Of a stretch of DNA of 64,000 bases, positions 48,757 through 58,780 are shown one piece after another. The DNA comes from Rikenella sp031551865 (GTDB lineage: Bacteria; Bacteroidota; Bacteroidia; Bacteroidales; Rikenellaceae). The notes under the pieces are model-generated. The model saw nothing but the letters and a program-made list of their open reading frames with translations, did not search any database and was not told the DNA's origin. The stretch is from NCBI GenBank assembly GCA_031551865.1, contig JAVBMY010000005.1, positions 1-64,000 of the forward strand, written 5' to 3'. Both the position numbers and the translations under genes were made by a program. Each line of letters opens with the position of its first letter. Positions within the stretch are counted from its first letter, which is position 1.

Positions 48757-49701
48757 ATGAAAGCAGTTAAAATATCGAAAATACTGGGAACATTGATCCT
48801 GGGCCTGCTCTCTGCCGTTTCGTGCATCAAGGAGGACACCAGCAACTGCCCCCGGAACAGATACCGGTTGCAATTCCGGTTTTCGTGCGAAGACACGCGG
48901 ATCGTACAAAACGGCGAACTCAGGGTGGCCGACGTCTATGTATTCGACCGCAACAGCCGCTTCGTGGCAGTCCAGCAGATCGTGGATCCCGTGGTCGGGA
49001 AAACCTACACCGCCGATTTCAGCCTCGCTGCCGGCGACTACAGCTTCGCGGTATGGGTCAATAAGACCGGTCCGTATTCGACCATTCCGGACTCCGGCGA
49101 CTTCGGGATGGTATCCCTTGCAAAAAGAGACGCCGAGATATGCCTCGATGTACCCGAAGACCGTTACATACGTTCCATAATCCCTGAATTACTTTACGGA
49201 TCGCTGGATTTTGAAACCGATCCGGACCAAGGCGAGCAACTCTTTACGATACCCTTGGAGGAAAACACCAACATCATAAATCTCACAGTCCGAGGACTGG
49301 CTAAAACCACACACGAATACAATTACAGCATTACCGACGATAATGGGAACTATTACTTCGACAACACGTTCGCTCCCTGCGGGGAGTTCCGGTATGCCAC
49401 TACGACCCGCTTCGGTGATTCCGACGAGCTGACGAGTTCGCTGACCGTCTTGCGCCTGGCGGCGGACCGCCATCCGGAACTGACGTTCTCCGATTCGACC
49501 ACCGGCAAAATGATATATCCCCGCGGCCCGGGGCAGACCGGCGACCTTATTTCAATGATATTGGCGGCGTATGCCGACGGCCCCCGAATAGACTTCGACA
49601 AAACGCACGTCTACGACATCGTGATCTCCTTCGATGCGCACATGGCGGTGTCCGTCAGCATCAACGGATGGGAACTGACACCCGACGAACAGGAACTATA
49701 A
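48757..49701 (+). CDS. Mfa2/FimB-family fimbrial anchor lipoprotein (locus IV)
   Basis: A 314-residue lipoprotein (Cys23, start CIKEDTSNC, the Cys-x7-Cys of Mfa2-type anchors). Family pattern: VADVYVFDRNSRFV, AGDYSFAVWVN, then the second beta domain IINLTVRGLAKTTHEYNY and a C-terminal VSVSINGWELTPDEQEL. Mfa2 anchors the Mfa1 pilus to the outer membrane and regulates its length. There is no Lys/Arg-Ala site right after the lipobox. It is followed after 24 bp by the tip protein gene, in the order Mfa1-Mfa2-tip. Confidence 0.9.
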   Translation: MKAVKISKILGTLILGLLSAVSCIKEDTSNCPRNRYRLQFRFSCEDTRIVQNGELRVADVYVFDRNSRFVAVQQIVDPVVGKTYTADFSLAAGDYSFAVWVNKTGPYSTIPDSGDFGMVSLAKRDAEICLDVPEDRYIRSIIPELLYGSLDFETDPDQGEQLFTIPLEENTNIINLTVRGLAKTTHEYNYSITDDNGNYYFDNTFAPCGEFRYATTTRFGDSDELTSSLTVLRLAADRHPELTFSDSTTGKMIYPRGPGQTGDLISMILAAYADGPRIDFDKTHVYDIVISFDAHMAVSVSINGWELTPDEQEL

Positions 49702-49725
49702 CATACAGAAAGAATCATTACCCCC

Positions 49726-52395
49726 ATGAAACGGATATTTAAATACACATTGTGCCTCCTGCTTCTGACGGCTTCGTCTTGTACCCGGGACAACATCCTG
49801 GTCTATCCCGGCGCTGTGCCCGACGGAACGATGGCCGACATGAAGTTCTCGCTGTTGCTGCCCTCCGCGGGCGGACAGCCCGCCACACGCGCTTTGACCG
49901 ATTTCGATGAGCAGGAGCTTAAACGGCTCGACCTGCTGGCTTTCAGGGTCGACGGCACACAGGAGAAATTCGCATACCACTCTGCCCTCGCGGAATTCAG
50001 GTCCTATCAGGAGGAGGTCAGTTTCAGAGTCAGGGTACTCAAAGGCGGCAACGTAAGTTATCGTTTCGTACTGCTTTTCAACCTGAACGAAGCGCAGGGA
50101 AACGCGCTGGACGATATAACCCCGGGAACGCTGAAAGACAATATACTCAAAGGGATACAGGTAGAACAAGCAGGTTTGTGGCCTTCGGACGGTTCGAGAC
50201 CATTCCCGATGTGGGGGCAGAGCGACCCTGTCATCATCGACGATGCAAGGATTGCGGCCGGGATCAGCGGGATAAAACTGGCCCGGATGATGGCCCGGAT
50301 CGACGTGATCGTCTCCACTCCCGAAGCAAAAAACTCTTTCAAACTCCAGTCGGTATACCTCTACAATGCCAACCACAACGGAACGATCGCTCCTTTTGCG
50401 CAGAACTGGGATCCAGCCGGTAATGTGGCCACTGCCCCGAGCCTGCCTGCCGACCCGGAGAAAGACCTCGGCCCGCTCGTGTATACCCGGGCCTCGTCCA
50501 CCCACGAAGAGTTCAAACAGATCATATACACCTTCGAATCGGCAGCCCGGCAGGGGCAACCGTTGAATACGCCCTGTATTGTGGTAGGCGGATTGTACGG
50601 GTCGGAAACGCAGACGTCTTATTACCGGATCGATTTCACGAAACCCGACCAGCAGACCTACCTCGACTTGTTGCGCAATCATTGCTACGTAGCCAATATC
50701 ACCAAAGTCCTGGCACACGGCTATGATACCCCCGACGACGCCTTCAAAGGAACCGTCAGGATGATAGCCGCTGTCACTCCGTGGAACGAAGCTCCCCAGA
50801 CGACCATTTTCGACCGGCAATATAAGCTGACCCTCAGCCGGGACAAAATAAGTGCGGGCAAAGAGGCATTCTCGGCCAGCATGAACCTGATGACAGACTA
50901 TACCGGAGCGGACACGGGTCTGCCGGCCGGAATATTCATCGGCCCGGTCGTGTACACTTCGGGGGCGGGCGGATGGCTCACGGTTTCGAACAATACGGGC
51001 TCGGACGGCGCGCTGGTGCGGGACGTCCGGATAGCAGGCACCGGCAATACCACGGGGATCAACCGCTCGGCCCAGTTCACGGTCATAGCCGGGAACCTGC
51101 AATATATCTTCAAGATCAATCAAAGCAAAGACCCGTGGCTCTCTTACGGTTGGGCGTCGATCTACATCATGAACGGGGAGCAGGATCGCATAACGGCCAG
51201 TTCAGACTTCGACTGGACCGTGGAGATCAAAGCGGGAACCAATACCCAAGGAGGACTTGCCGAGCTACTGACAACTTCCGGGGGGCATACCCAGAATGAG
51301 CCCGTACGCTTCAACAAATTTGACGACTGGAACGACATGATGACCGGTAACCCCAGGAAGACAGCCGACACGGTAGTCCTGGTCTTCAAAGATGCCGCCG
51401 GCGTATGCCCCGATGTGAACGCCAGAATATGGTTTGCCTCGGGCGTTATCCAGGAATCTATATCAAACTGTTATATGCTGCCTGCGAATTCCGAGCCTAT
51501 ACTGATTCCGGTGGCCAGGGCCAACGAACGGTCGGTCACGGGAACGGCCTCGCTCGGCCGTCAGATCGGCTCGCGGGATGAGCTTGGCACCAGTTTCGTC
51601 TGGACCGACTCACCGTCCGGGCTCTCGCCCCAGGGTTCCGTCCAATCGGTGATCCCGGCAGGCGACGGCGATAGCGGCTACCTGCTGGTGCGTCCCGGCG
51701 GCAGCGATGGCAACGCGGTGGTGGCCGTAACCACAAACGGCATCATCCGCTGGAGCTGGCATATCTGGGTCACCGACTACCGCCCTACGGGGAACTGGCT
51801 TGACCGGAACCTGGGGGCGCTGAGCAATGCCCCCGGCGATCCCGGAACCAGCGGACTGCTCTACCAGTGGGGACGCAAAGACCCGTTCCCCGGTAAGAAT
51901 AATGTATGGTACGACCGGACCGGAACACCCAACCAACCGGCCATTGTGCCGATGGACGGAATGTTCTATGACCCCGCCGCTGAAATCACCAATTCAGTAA
52001 GAAATCCCCTTGGTTTTTTCAAAGCCGGATATAATGCAAGGGGCAGTTCATGGGGAGGAAGTGCCACCCCGGTCAAAGAAATTTACGATCCTTGCCCCGA
52101 CGGATATAAAGTTCCGGTCTATACGGTATGGTCATCGCTCAATACCAGCCTTTTCCCCTGGAACGGCAGCAACGGCCGCAACAATGCTTCGGTGGGCGGA
52201 TTCTATCCGGTGACCGGCGCCCGCAACAACGGCGGGGTCTTGGTTCAGCCAGGCAACGGTTATTACTGGAGCGCCACGTCGGATGCCAGCGACGCATCTC
52301 CGCGATTCAACTTTACGCCGACCGGAGTAGGCTATAACACAGCCAGTTTCACCAGCCACTGCGATGCATATGCCATCAGGTGTGTGGCCGAATAA
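49726..52395 (+). CDS. FISUMP-domain fimbrial tip lipoprotein (locus IV)
   Basis: An 889-residue lipoprotein (lipobox ASSC, Cys19) with a TRA site near residue 56. Residues 60-360 are a DUF4906/fimbrillin-like pilin part (RLDLLAFRVDG, LARMMARIDVIV, NSFKLQSVYLYNAN, TYLDLLRNHCYVANI). A BACON-like region follows (about 370-470). The C-terminal FISUMP domain shows NWLDRNLGALS, YQWGRKDPFPG near residue 716, YDPCPDGYKVP near 786, YYWSATSD and a terminal AIRCVAE. It is probably the adhesive tip of locus IV, parallel to the locus I tandem proteins and, in layout, to the 54202-56724 protein. It overlaps none of its neighbours and starts 24 bp after Mfa2. Confidence 0.88.
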   Translation: MKRIFKYTLCLLLLTASSCTRDNILVYPGAVPDGTMADMKFSLLLPSAGGQPATRALTDFDEQELKRLDLLAFRVDGTQEKFAYHSALAEFRSYQEEVSFRVRVLKGGNVSYRFVLLFNLNEAQGNALDDITPGTLKDNILKGIQVEQAGLWPSDGSRPFPMWGQSDPVIIDDARIAAGISGIKLARMMARIDVIVSTPEAKNSFKLQSVYLYNANHNGTIAPFAQNWDPAGNVATAPSLPADPEKDLGPLVYTRASSTHEEFKQIIYTFESAARQGQPLNTPCIVVGGLYGSETQTSYYRIDFTKPDQQTYLDLLRNHCYVANITKVLAHGYDTPDDAFKGTVRMIAAVTPWNEAPQTTIFDRQYKLTLSRDKISAGKEAFSASMNLMTDYTGADTGLPAGIFIGPVVYTSGAGGWLTVSNNTGSDGALVRDVRIAGTGNTTGINRSAQFTVIAGNLQYIFKINQSKDPWLSYGWASIYIMNGEQDRITASSDFDWTVEIKAGTNTQGGLAELLTTSGGHTQNEPVRFNKFDDWNDMMTGNPRKTADTVVLVFKDAAGVCPDVNARIWFASGVIQESISNCYMLPANSEPILIPVARANERSVTGTASLGRQIGSRDELGTSFVWTDSPSGLSPQGSVQSVIPAGDGDSGYLLVRPGGSDGNAVVAVTTNGIIRWSWHIWVTDYRPTGNWLDRNLGALSNAPGDPGTSGLLYQWGRKDPFPGKNNVWYDRTGTPNQPAIVPMDGMFYDPAAEITNSVRNPLGFFKAGYNARGSSWGGSATPVKEIYDPCPDGYKVPVYTVWSSLNTSLFPWNGSNGRNNASVGGFYPVTGARNNGGVLVQPGNGYYWSATSDASDASPRFNFTPTGVGYNTASFTSHCDAYAIRCVAE

Positions 52396-52404
52396 CAGAC
52401 AGAA

Positions 52405-53832
52405 ATGAAAAGATACATCATAAAACTTTGCGCACTCCTCGGCATCGCTTTGGTGCAGAGCTGCACTAAGGACGAGTCCGAAACGGCCCCGGCTCCCGCC
52501 GCATTCCGTGAAGTGACCATGGTCGTGGAAATCCCCGGACTTCAGACGCCGAAAAGCCGCTCGATGGACGGTGCGAAAGAGAATTATGTGAATGAGGTCG
52601 ATGTCCTTGTTTTCGATGTGAATGACTCGGATCCGTCCAATGTTGCAGAAACTTTCCGCGAGCATGTCAATGGAAACGTCGTAAGCAACTCCACCGCGGG
52701 TTCGTCGTATAAAGTGGAATTAAAAGCCCGGCTTACCGATGCCGCCAACAGCCGGGTGGTGATTGTGGCCAATGCCGCCGCCCAGGTGGCGGCGGCAGTT
52801 TCGGGTATCCCGGCCGGGACACCGAAAAAAACAGTGCTCGAACGGCTGAAATATGCCTCTGCCTCGTGGGCCGCAAGCGGTACGGGCGGAACCTTCCAGC
52901 CCATCCCGATGTACGGGGAAACGGGCAAGGTGAACATTACCTTCGGGGCTAAGTTCGAGGGCATACAACTCAAGCGCATGGCCGCCCGGATCGATGTGAT
53001 CAATGCCGCGGGTACGTTCATGATGGAGAAAATATACCTCTGCAATTACAATACCATAGGCTATATCGCCCCAAAATGGCGGACGAACGACGGGCAGATC
53101 CTGACCTCGTCGGGTTATCCCGGGCCGAACCTTCCTGCCGATCCCGGCCTGCAACCCGGGGCAATAGTATTCACCCCTCCGGGCCAAAGTTTCACAGGAG
53201 AGATCTACACCCAGGAGTCCGCTGCGGCCAGCGACGCCGGGGAATCGGAACGCCGGGATGCCACTTGCCTTGTGATCGAAGGGCTGTATAACGGCATGAA
53301 GAATTTCTACCGTGTGGATTTCACCTGCGACGGAACGAACGGCCCGCTGAACCAATACATGCCCCTGCTGCGGAATTACAAATACGAGGTTACGATCGTT
53401 TCGGCCGGGGGCCCGGGATACGGCACGTTTGAAGGAGCGCTGGAGTCGTATACCGTCCCTTCGAACCTCAAGACACGTATCCTTTCGTACGACATGAGCG
53501 TAATAAAAGACATTGATTTCAACGGGCAAAACATGCTCGGGGTATCCCAGTCCTCTTTCCTTTTACCGGCAGCGGCCATTTCTTCTGCCACGGCCGCCAA
53601 TAAATTGTCCGTGTATACCGATTATACGCAGGGCTGGGAAGTTTCAGGGATAGAAGGTGAAGGAGACGGCAACATGGCAGACTGGCTCACCCTCAGCGCC
53701 ATGAGTGGCCCCGGCGGAACGATAACGGGCATTTACATATTCCTGGATGAAAATGCGGGCCCGGTACGGTCGGCATACATCCGCCTGAAATCCGGCAGGC
53801 TGACACATACTATCGTGGTGACTCAGCAGTAA
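52405..53832 (+). CDS. Fimbrillin-like (DUF4906-type) accessory lipoprotein with BACON-like end (locus IV)
   Basis: A 475-residue lipoprotein (lipobox VQSC, Cys20) with a SRS site near residue 52. It repeats the DUF4906-like order of the preceding protein: NEVDVLVFDVND, LKRMAARIDVINAAGTF, MMEKIYLCNYNTIGYI, LLRNYKYEVTIV. The last 110 residues are BACON-like and end LTHTIVVTQQ; there is no FISUMP or other tip domain. It looks like a minor pilin or adaptor for the tip. It starts 9 bp after the tip gene and is the last gene of locus IV. Confidence 0.82.
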   Translation: MKRYIIKLCALLGIALVQSCTKDESETAPAPAAFREVTMVVEIPGLQTPKSRSMDGAKENYVNEVDVLVFDVNDSDPSNVAETFREHVNGNVVSNSTAGSSYKVELKARLTDAANSRVVIVANAAAQVAAAVSGIPAGTPKKTVLERLKYASASWAASGTGGTFQPIPMYGETGKVNITFGAKFEGIQLKRMAARIDVINAAGTFMMEKIYLCNYNTIGYIAPKWRTNDGQILTSSGYPGPNLPADPGLQPGAIVFTPPGQSFTGEIYTQESAAASDAGESERRDATCLVIEGLYNGMKNFYRVDFTCDGTNGPLNQYMPLLRNYKYEVTIVSAGGPGYGTFEGALESYTVPSNLKTRILSYDMSVIKDIDFNGQNMLGVSQSSFLLPAAAISSATAANKLSVYTDYTQGWEVSGIEGEGDGNMADWLTLSAMSGPGGTITGIYIFLDENAGPVRSAYIRLKSGRLTHTIVVTQQ

Positions 53833-54201
53833 TGACAAGCCCGGGGTTCAACGTCTTGAATGACATGACCTCGCTTGATTTTTACCTCCCCCTGATCCAG
53901 TCCGGCGGGGTACCATAAGGGAAACACCCAAAGGGACACTCCGCCTTGCGGCGAAATGTCCCCCTGAAGATCCATGAAGTGCATTATTACGTTTGCACAG
54001 GCCGGATTGATACACAGATATGCTCCTTATGAGTGCTATATTTCGAAAAACACTAGAGGGCTATATAGAACTTCATGAACACAGGCCTGAGACTCGATGA
54101 TGCAATCGACCCGGCGCCCGACCCCGCAGGCGCTGAAGGCGCCTGAGGCACGGGTCACGGATCACGGATCGCGCACCAGCCTGGGCTGCGCACGATAAAC
54201 A
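53833..54201. other. Convergent gap between loci IV and V
   Basis: No coding frame. It holds a hairpin pairing GGGACA with TGTCCC and an inner CGCC/GGCG (about 53934-53963). A small stem CAGGCGC-TGAAG-GCGCCTG (54127-54145) and an ACGGATC direct repeat lie near 54160. GC-rich text around 54112 (CGACCCGGCGCCC) resembles part of the 22571-22703 element. No clear T-tract terminator is visible. Confidence 0.45.
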
Positions 54202-56724
54202 TTATTTCAGCGTACGCACAGCCCTGGCCTTGTAATTCGTATAGTGTTTATAATGATAAGTCCAGTATGAATGTGTTCCACCGCCGCCAGACGTAGTATT
54301 AACCCCTATGGCAAATTCGTAATAATTCCATCCATCCTGAGTCGCCGACCAATACCACTGGGAGCTACTCGGGAACTTATAAGAACTAAACAGATTATTG
54401 CCTCTGAGATACTTAAATACAGCATCCAATTCATTGAATGTAGGCAATCTCCAGTCGTCGAACCCGCCCAGCGTAAGGGCTGCGCAGCTCTTTTGTCTTT
54501 TGGGGTTCGCCTGCGGCCCTTCAGGCGGTGTCCAGAGAGGGGCATCATCCCTGCCCGGCACATTAGCGTATTCGTACCATTCGGCACCTGTCGGCTGATC
54601 CTTGGGATATATCATCAGGTCATATGTCAGCCCTGTTTGCGCCTTCTTGAGAATATAGGCGGATATACCGTTGATCACCACATCCACGGGAGCTAAAAGT
54701 CCTCCCGGATCGCTGAAACGTACCGTATGTAACGATGACTCCAACGGCCCATTGATGATGGTACCTCCGGCCAATTCGAATGTGACGGGCGAACCCGAGA
54801 GACTCTCTCCCCCGGATGTTGTGGTGAGCAGGAAGATGTCAGAGGGATCCGCCGATGCTTCGGAAGCCACCCAGGCAATGTTGGATTTAATGGTAAAAGC
54901 CTGCTCCAGCCCATTCATCTGGTAATACGGATAGGTCTCGGCGACCACGGCGTAATTGACTTGCGCGAGTTCCACGTCCTGATAGGCGGAGTTACCCTCT
55001 TCATCGGTAATGGTGAACCGCAGCGTACTTTTTTTCTCCAGGAACGGGTCGGCGGCAACCTCGGAACCGGAAAAAAGGCTGGGTTTGACATCCAGAACAT
55101 ATTCGCCGCCCGTGGCAGTGACGGAAGGCAGGGGGTTGGTGAAGATCAGGCCGTTATTCTGCACCGGAGTCACGGAAATCTCGCACGGCCGGTCGGCGGG
55201 TTCCCATGTGACCTTGCATTGCTCCGTGGGGATATTGTAATTGGGGAAATCAAGCCGTGCCTTATCCACGCTGATCGTCAATCCCGGTTTGTTGGTCTGG
55301 GTTACCGAAACAAGGTATTCGAGCCTTCCTGCGGTGATTTTGATGGTCCCGGTGCGCGTAGCATCAGTATTTTCGGTCACCGAAAATTCCAGCGGCCTGT
55401 CGGCTCCCGCGCCGCCCGTAACGGTTGCCATCGAGATGGATAGCCACGTCAGTCCGTCTGCGACAGTGGCCGCCCATCCGGTAGGAACGTCGGTTTTGAC
55501 GGTGAGTTTGTTTACGGTTTTTGCTTCTTTGGGAACTTCGAACGAGCCGCGGTTCACGGCGAGCATGTATTGTCCGTCGAAGGTAATTTCGGTCATATTA
55601 GCGGCATTCCACGAAAGTACCCCAGCCTCGATGTTCACCGGAGCGGAACGGAATGCGATGTCGGGAGTTTCGTACCCGTTGCCGGATACGCTGGTGATAT
55701 TAAAGACATATAGGTGGTTGCGCAGCACGTCGAGGAAGGTCTGTGCAGTGCCCTGTCCGTTCGAGAAATCGACCCGATAGTAGGTAGCGGGTCCGTCGTC
55801 CGTGAAATTGCCGTTGCCGTTGGCGTCGTATATGCCTCCCACCACCAGACAGGTGCGTTGAAGCAACCCTTTACCGGCATTATGGGACAAGGAGGTGTGG
55901 TTTTCCGATTCGAAGATATAGATCTCCCTTTCGCATTTGTTTGCCGAGACGTCGATGGCCGTCCCGTCGTAAACGAGCGGCCCCTCGATCAGCGTAGAGG
56001 AGGCGGGAACCGTGGGAGCGGAGGCTTTCGGGCTGTTGGGGTCGGACGTATCCCACGACCCGGGCAGGGGAACCAGGCTGCCCTGCGTGTTGTAGTTATA
56101 GACGCGTACGTCGGCAAGCCTGAAGTTGGCCGCGGCCGTTCCCGTGACGGAAACGTCCACCCTGGCCAGCATACGGATCAGTTTCACCGCATCGCTACCC
56201 GTCAGGCTGGTATTGTCGTCCACCTTGATATCGCCCACATCGCCCCACATGGGAATCGGGCGCGAGCCGTCTGCGGGCCACTTGCCGCTCACCGATGCGG
56301 CGAGGGACTCCAAAGCCTGCGCCTTGTTTTTACCGATCAACGCCGAAGCCGCGAGCAGGTTGCGCGCGTTGGCCACCATCACCAGGTCGAAGTCGCCCTG
56401 CCTCAGGTTTACGGTAAAAGTCTTGCGGCGCGCGTCGCCCCCATCGGTCGTTATATCCGATCCGTTGCATCCGGCCGAATAGATGTATGTTCCCCCGTTA
56501 GGCTCGAAAGCAAGGATGTCTATCGTCTGGATATTGTTCTCATCCGCGACGGAAAGCGCCTTGAAAGCGGGTGCGGTCTGGCCCGGGAGCCGGAGCGAGA
56601 ACGTCACCAGGGTTTCCCCGTCCAGACCGCCGTAAGGGGTGTCCTTGATGCACGAGGTGAATGCGGCAAGCGATATTCCGGCGGCAACCAGCATCGCCAT
56701 GTATTTACTTCTGATCAATTTCAT
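54202..56724 (-). CDS. Fimbrillin-like tip lipoprotein with BACON and DUF1566-like domains (locus V)
   Basis: An 840-residue lipoprotein (lipobox FTSC, Cys25) with an FKA site near residue 57. Residues 60-360 are DUF4906/fimbrillin-like (QTIDILAFEPNG, LIRMLARVDVSVTG, FRLADVRVYNYNTQG). Residues about 385-475 are BACON-like and a second Ig-like part follows. The C-terminal 150 residues fit DUF1566 (Lcl C-terminal-like): DDWRLPTFNELDAVF, YWSATQD and the final ARAVRTLK. DUF1566 and FISUMP share the YWSAT segment and a C-terminal A-x-R-x-V strand. It is probably the adhesive tip of locus V, and the last gene of that operon, 15 bp after the anchor gene. Confidence 0.86.
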   Translation of the reverse strand: MKLIRSKYMAMLVAAGISLAAFTSCIKDTPYGGLDGETLVTFSLRLPGQTAPAFKALSVADENNIQTIDILAFEPNGGTYIYSAGCNGSDITTDGGDARRKTFTVNLRQGDFDLVMVANARNLLAASALIGKNKAQALESLAASVSGKWPADGSRPIPMWGDVGDIKVDDNTSLTGSDAVKLIRMLARVDVSVTGTAAANFRLADVRVYNYNTQGSLVPLPGSWDTSDPNSPKASAPTVPASSTLIEGPLVYDGTAIDVSANKCEREIYIFESENHTSLSHNAGKGLLQRTCLVVGGIYDANGNGNFTDDGPATYYRVDFSNGQGTAQTFLDVLRNHLYVFNITSVSGNGYETPDIAFRSAPVNIEAGVLSWNAANMTEITFDGQYMLAVNRGSFEVPKEAKTVNKLTVKTDVPTGWAATVADGLTWLSISMATVTGGAGADRPLEFSVTENTDATRTGTIKITAGRLEYLVSVTQTNKPGLTISVDKARLDFPNYNIPTEQCKVTWEPADRPCEISVTPVQNNGLIFTNPLPSVTATGGEYVLDVKPSLFSGSEVAADPFLEKKSTLRFTITDEEGNSAYQDVELAQVNYAVVAETYPYYQMNGLEQAFTIKSNIAWVASEASADPSDIFLLTTTSGGESLSGSPVTFELAGGTIINGPLESSLHTVRFSDPGGLLAPVDVVINGISAYILKKAQTGLTYDLMIYPKDQPTGAEWYEYANVPGRDDAPLWTPPEGPQANPKRQKSCAALTLGGFDDWRLPTFNELDAVFKYLRGNNLFSSYKFPSSSQWYWSATQDGWNYYEFAIGVNTTSGGGGTHSYWTYHYKHYTNYKARAVRTLK

Positions 56725-56739
56725 AAACTATTTTTATTG

Positions 56740-57627
56740 TTAAAATTCTTTTTCGGAAGGGACACTGCCCCAGGGTGACATGGTAACCGTTACGGTGACT
56801 GTCGCTGTAAAATCTATAACGACTTCCGTATGTTTTCCCTCGTGCACGGTGATCGGGCCGTCCACCGTCGAGCCGACCGTATAGACCAGCGTACCCGCAT
56901 GAAAGATGGAAACATTCATCTGCTGTGTATTGGGAATGGTGTTGAACGGCGCCACCACATAAATTTCGCGGCCTGCCGAGGTTTTGAATGCCCCCGCCGG
57001 AGCGTAACTCGCCTGCCCGCCGCAGGGATTTCCGTCGAAACCAAAAGCATTGCATGTTTCACCTGCGACGACTCGGTACTCATTGTCGTTGAATCCGGCA
57101 TATTGTTTAAGTCCCCTGACCGTGACCGACATGCTTCCGACCTTACGGCGGATGGGGATCTCGTACTCGCCCGTGAGATTATTATCGTAGGCGGGGATGG
57201 CGAGTTGCCCGTAAAACAGGTCGTCAGGCGACAGATAAAGCGATGCGGCGCGGGTATCGGGCTTTAGCTGTTCTGTCGCGGCGCTTTTCGAATCGCCGGG
57301 CGAGAGCACGGGTAGTTGTTCATGCCCGCCTTTGAGGTTACCCCAGGCAACGATGTCTACCCCACCGGCAGACACGTCGAGCAGGACCTCGGCACCCACA
57401 GAGGTTTCTATTTCGCGCAGGAAACCACCGGTATCGTCGAACAGGTACAAAATCACATCCTGCACCGCCGCGCCCGCATCGCCTCCGTCCGGGTCGTAGG
57501 CCTTTACCGTCAGGCTATATTGTTGCCCGCAGCCGGTCGTATCATCCTTTATGCATCCGGCGAACAGGGCCGCTCCCAGCAGGAGAGGTAACAGGCGGCC
57601 CAATCCGCGCGTAACAAGTATTCTCAT
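56740..57627 (-). CDS. Mfa2/FimB-family fimbrial anchor lipoprotein (locus V)
   Basis: A 295-residue lipoprotein (lipobox FAGC, Cys25; start CIKDDTTGC as in the locus IV anchor). Pattern: VQDVILYLFDDTGGFL, GGVDIVAWGNLKGG, IPIRRKVGSMSVTVRGL and the terminal VTVTMSPWGSVPSEKEF. It should anchor the locus V pilus. It lies between the Mfa1-type gene (106 bp before it) and the tip gene (15 bp after it), giving the order Mfa1-Mfa2-tip as in locus IV. Confidence 0.87.
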   Translation of the reverse strand: MRILVTRGLGRLLPLLLGAALFAGCIKDDTTGCGQQYSLTVKAYDPDGGDAGAAVQDVILYLFDDTGGFLREIETSVGAEVLLDVSAGGVDIVAWGNLKGGHEQLPVLSPGDSKSAATEQLKPDTRAASLYLSPDDLFYGQLAIPAYDNNLTGEYEIPIRRKVGSMSVTVRGLKQYAGFNDNEYRVVAGETCNAFGFDGNPCGGQASYAPAGAFKTSAGREIYVVAPFNTIPNTQQMNVSIFHAGTLVYTVGSTVDGPITVHEGKHTEVVIDFTATVTVTVTMSPWGSVPSEKEF

Positions 57628-57733
57628 ATTGTTTTGTATTTATCCGGATACCTCCGGATGCTTAGTGCCCGGGAAGGCGGTCAGGCCCGCCCGGGCTTTT
57701 TCTCGTTTGTGTTCGGGCGTTATACCCGGGTGT

Positions 57734-58780
57734 TTAAAATTCTTTGTTGATGACCACGGGATCCCATGTGGCCACGGTGATGTCCACCGTCAGGTTGGCT
57801 TTCACGATGGGGTTGGTAGGATCGGGAGTACCGGGGTTCGTGCCAGAATTGGGATCGGCATCGCCCGTCAGGGTGAGGGTCACATTGTAGCTCTTACCGC
57901 GCTCGATCACATAGCCGGCATCAGCCGTAGTGAAGTGGATGGGGAAGTAGCGGGTCTGGCTGCCATAGGTGGCTTTCAGCGACAGGATCGTCGGCAGGGC
58001 CGTGGCGTCGTTCTCGAACACATAGAAGTGGTTGCCCGAAGTGGCATTGTACGCATTGGTCAGGAAGCCTTTCACGTCATAAGCGGCGGGCTTGTTATTA
58101 AACGTGGTCATATCCTCGCCCGCGTAGTAGACATAGGTCGAGGGGATGAGCGAAGCACCGAAGAATTTGGTCTGGCCACCCGCGTTGTAAACCATGATGT
58201 CGGTCACGGTCAGAGCGCCGGTTACGTTTTGGTTGGTCATGTTGTTCACCACGGTCACGTTGAGACGGGCCGGAACGAACGACAGGGGAACGCTGACCGT
58301 AGCCTCGTACTTGTCGCTGGCATTGAGCGTGAAATTGGCGGCGGAAAGCGGGATGTTACCCGAAGCCCAGATGTCACCGCCCGAGGCGCTGGTCTGGGAA
58401 CAGGCTCCGGCATTGTCCAGGTTACCGAGTTTGGCCATCAGGGTGGGTTTGTCGGTGATGCCTGTCGCCAAAAGATCGTTGGCATTGGCCACTACATATA
58501 TCTCCGTAGCGGCAGTGGTTACGTTGTCGTCGGTCACGGCGGCACCACTGGTAGAGGTCAGTGTGGCCTGGAGTTTGTTGCCCTGAAAAACGAATGCCTT
58601 GAATTCATTCACTTTGTTGTCCGCATCACCCGTTACCGTGCCTGCGGCGCGGGTCTTGGGCGATACGCCGATGGTCAGTTGGGCCTTTTCTCCTTCGGGG
58701 CGCTCTCCGGGTTCTTTATTACACGAAGCGAGCAAGGTTGTTGCGGCCAGGGCCGCGGCAAAGAATTTTGTGATTTTCAT
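57734..58780 (-). CDS. Fimbrillin family protein, probable major subunit of locus V
   Basis: A 348-residue lipoprotein (lipobox LASC, Cys20) with a TRA site near residue 46. FimA/Mfa1-type pattern: NEFKAFVFQGNKLQ, TEIYVVANANDLLA, SFVPARLNVTVVNNM, VTDIMVYNAGGQTKFFG, and a C-terminal VIERGKSYNVTLTLTGD then LTVDITVATWDPV. It is the first pilin after the DUF3575-OmpA fusion gene and precedes the anchor, so it is most likely the shaft. Its 50-bp leader is A/C-rich with few G residues on the coding strand, like the other pilin leaders here. Confidence 0.88.
   Translation of the reverse strand: MKITKFFAAALAATTLLASCNKEPGERPEGEKAQLTIGVSPKTRAAGTVTGDADNKVNEFKAFVFQGNKLQATLTSTSGAAVTDDNVTTAATEIYVVANANDLLATGITDKPTLMAKLGNLDNAGACSQTSASGGDIWASGNIPLSAANFTLNASDKYEATVSVPLSFVPARLNVTVVNNMTNQNVTGALTVTDIMVYNAGGQTKFFGASLIPSTYVYYAGEDMTTFNNKPAAYDVKGFLTNAYNATSGNHFYVFENDATALPTILSLKATYGSQTRYFPIHFTTADAGYVIERGKSYNVTLTLTGDADPNSGTNPGTPDPTNPIVKANLTVDITVATWDPVVINKEF

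Noticed and set aside
49696..51123. A 475-codon minus-strand frame opposite the locus IV tip gene.
   Set aside because: No recognisable domain, and the plus-strand gene carries lipobox, TRA site and FISUMP domain.
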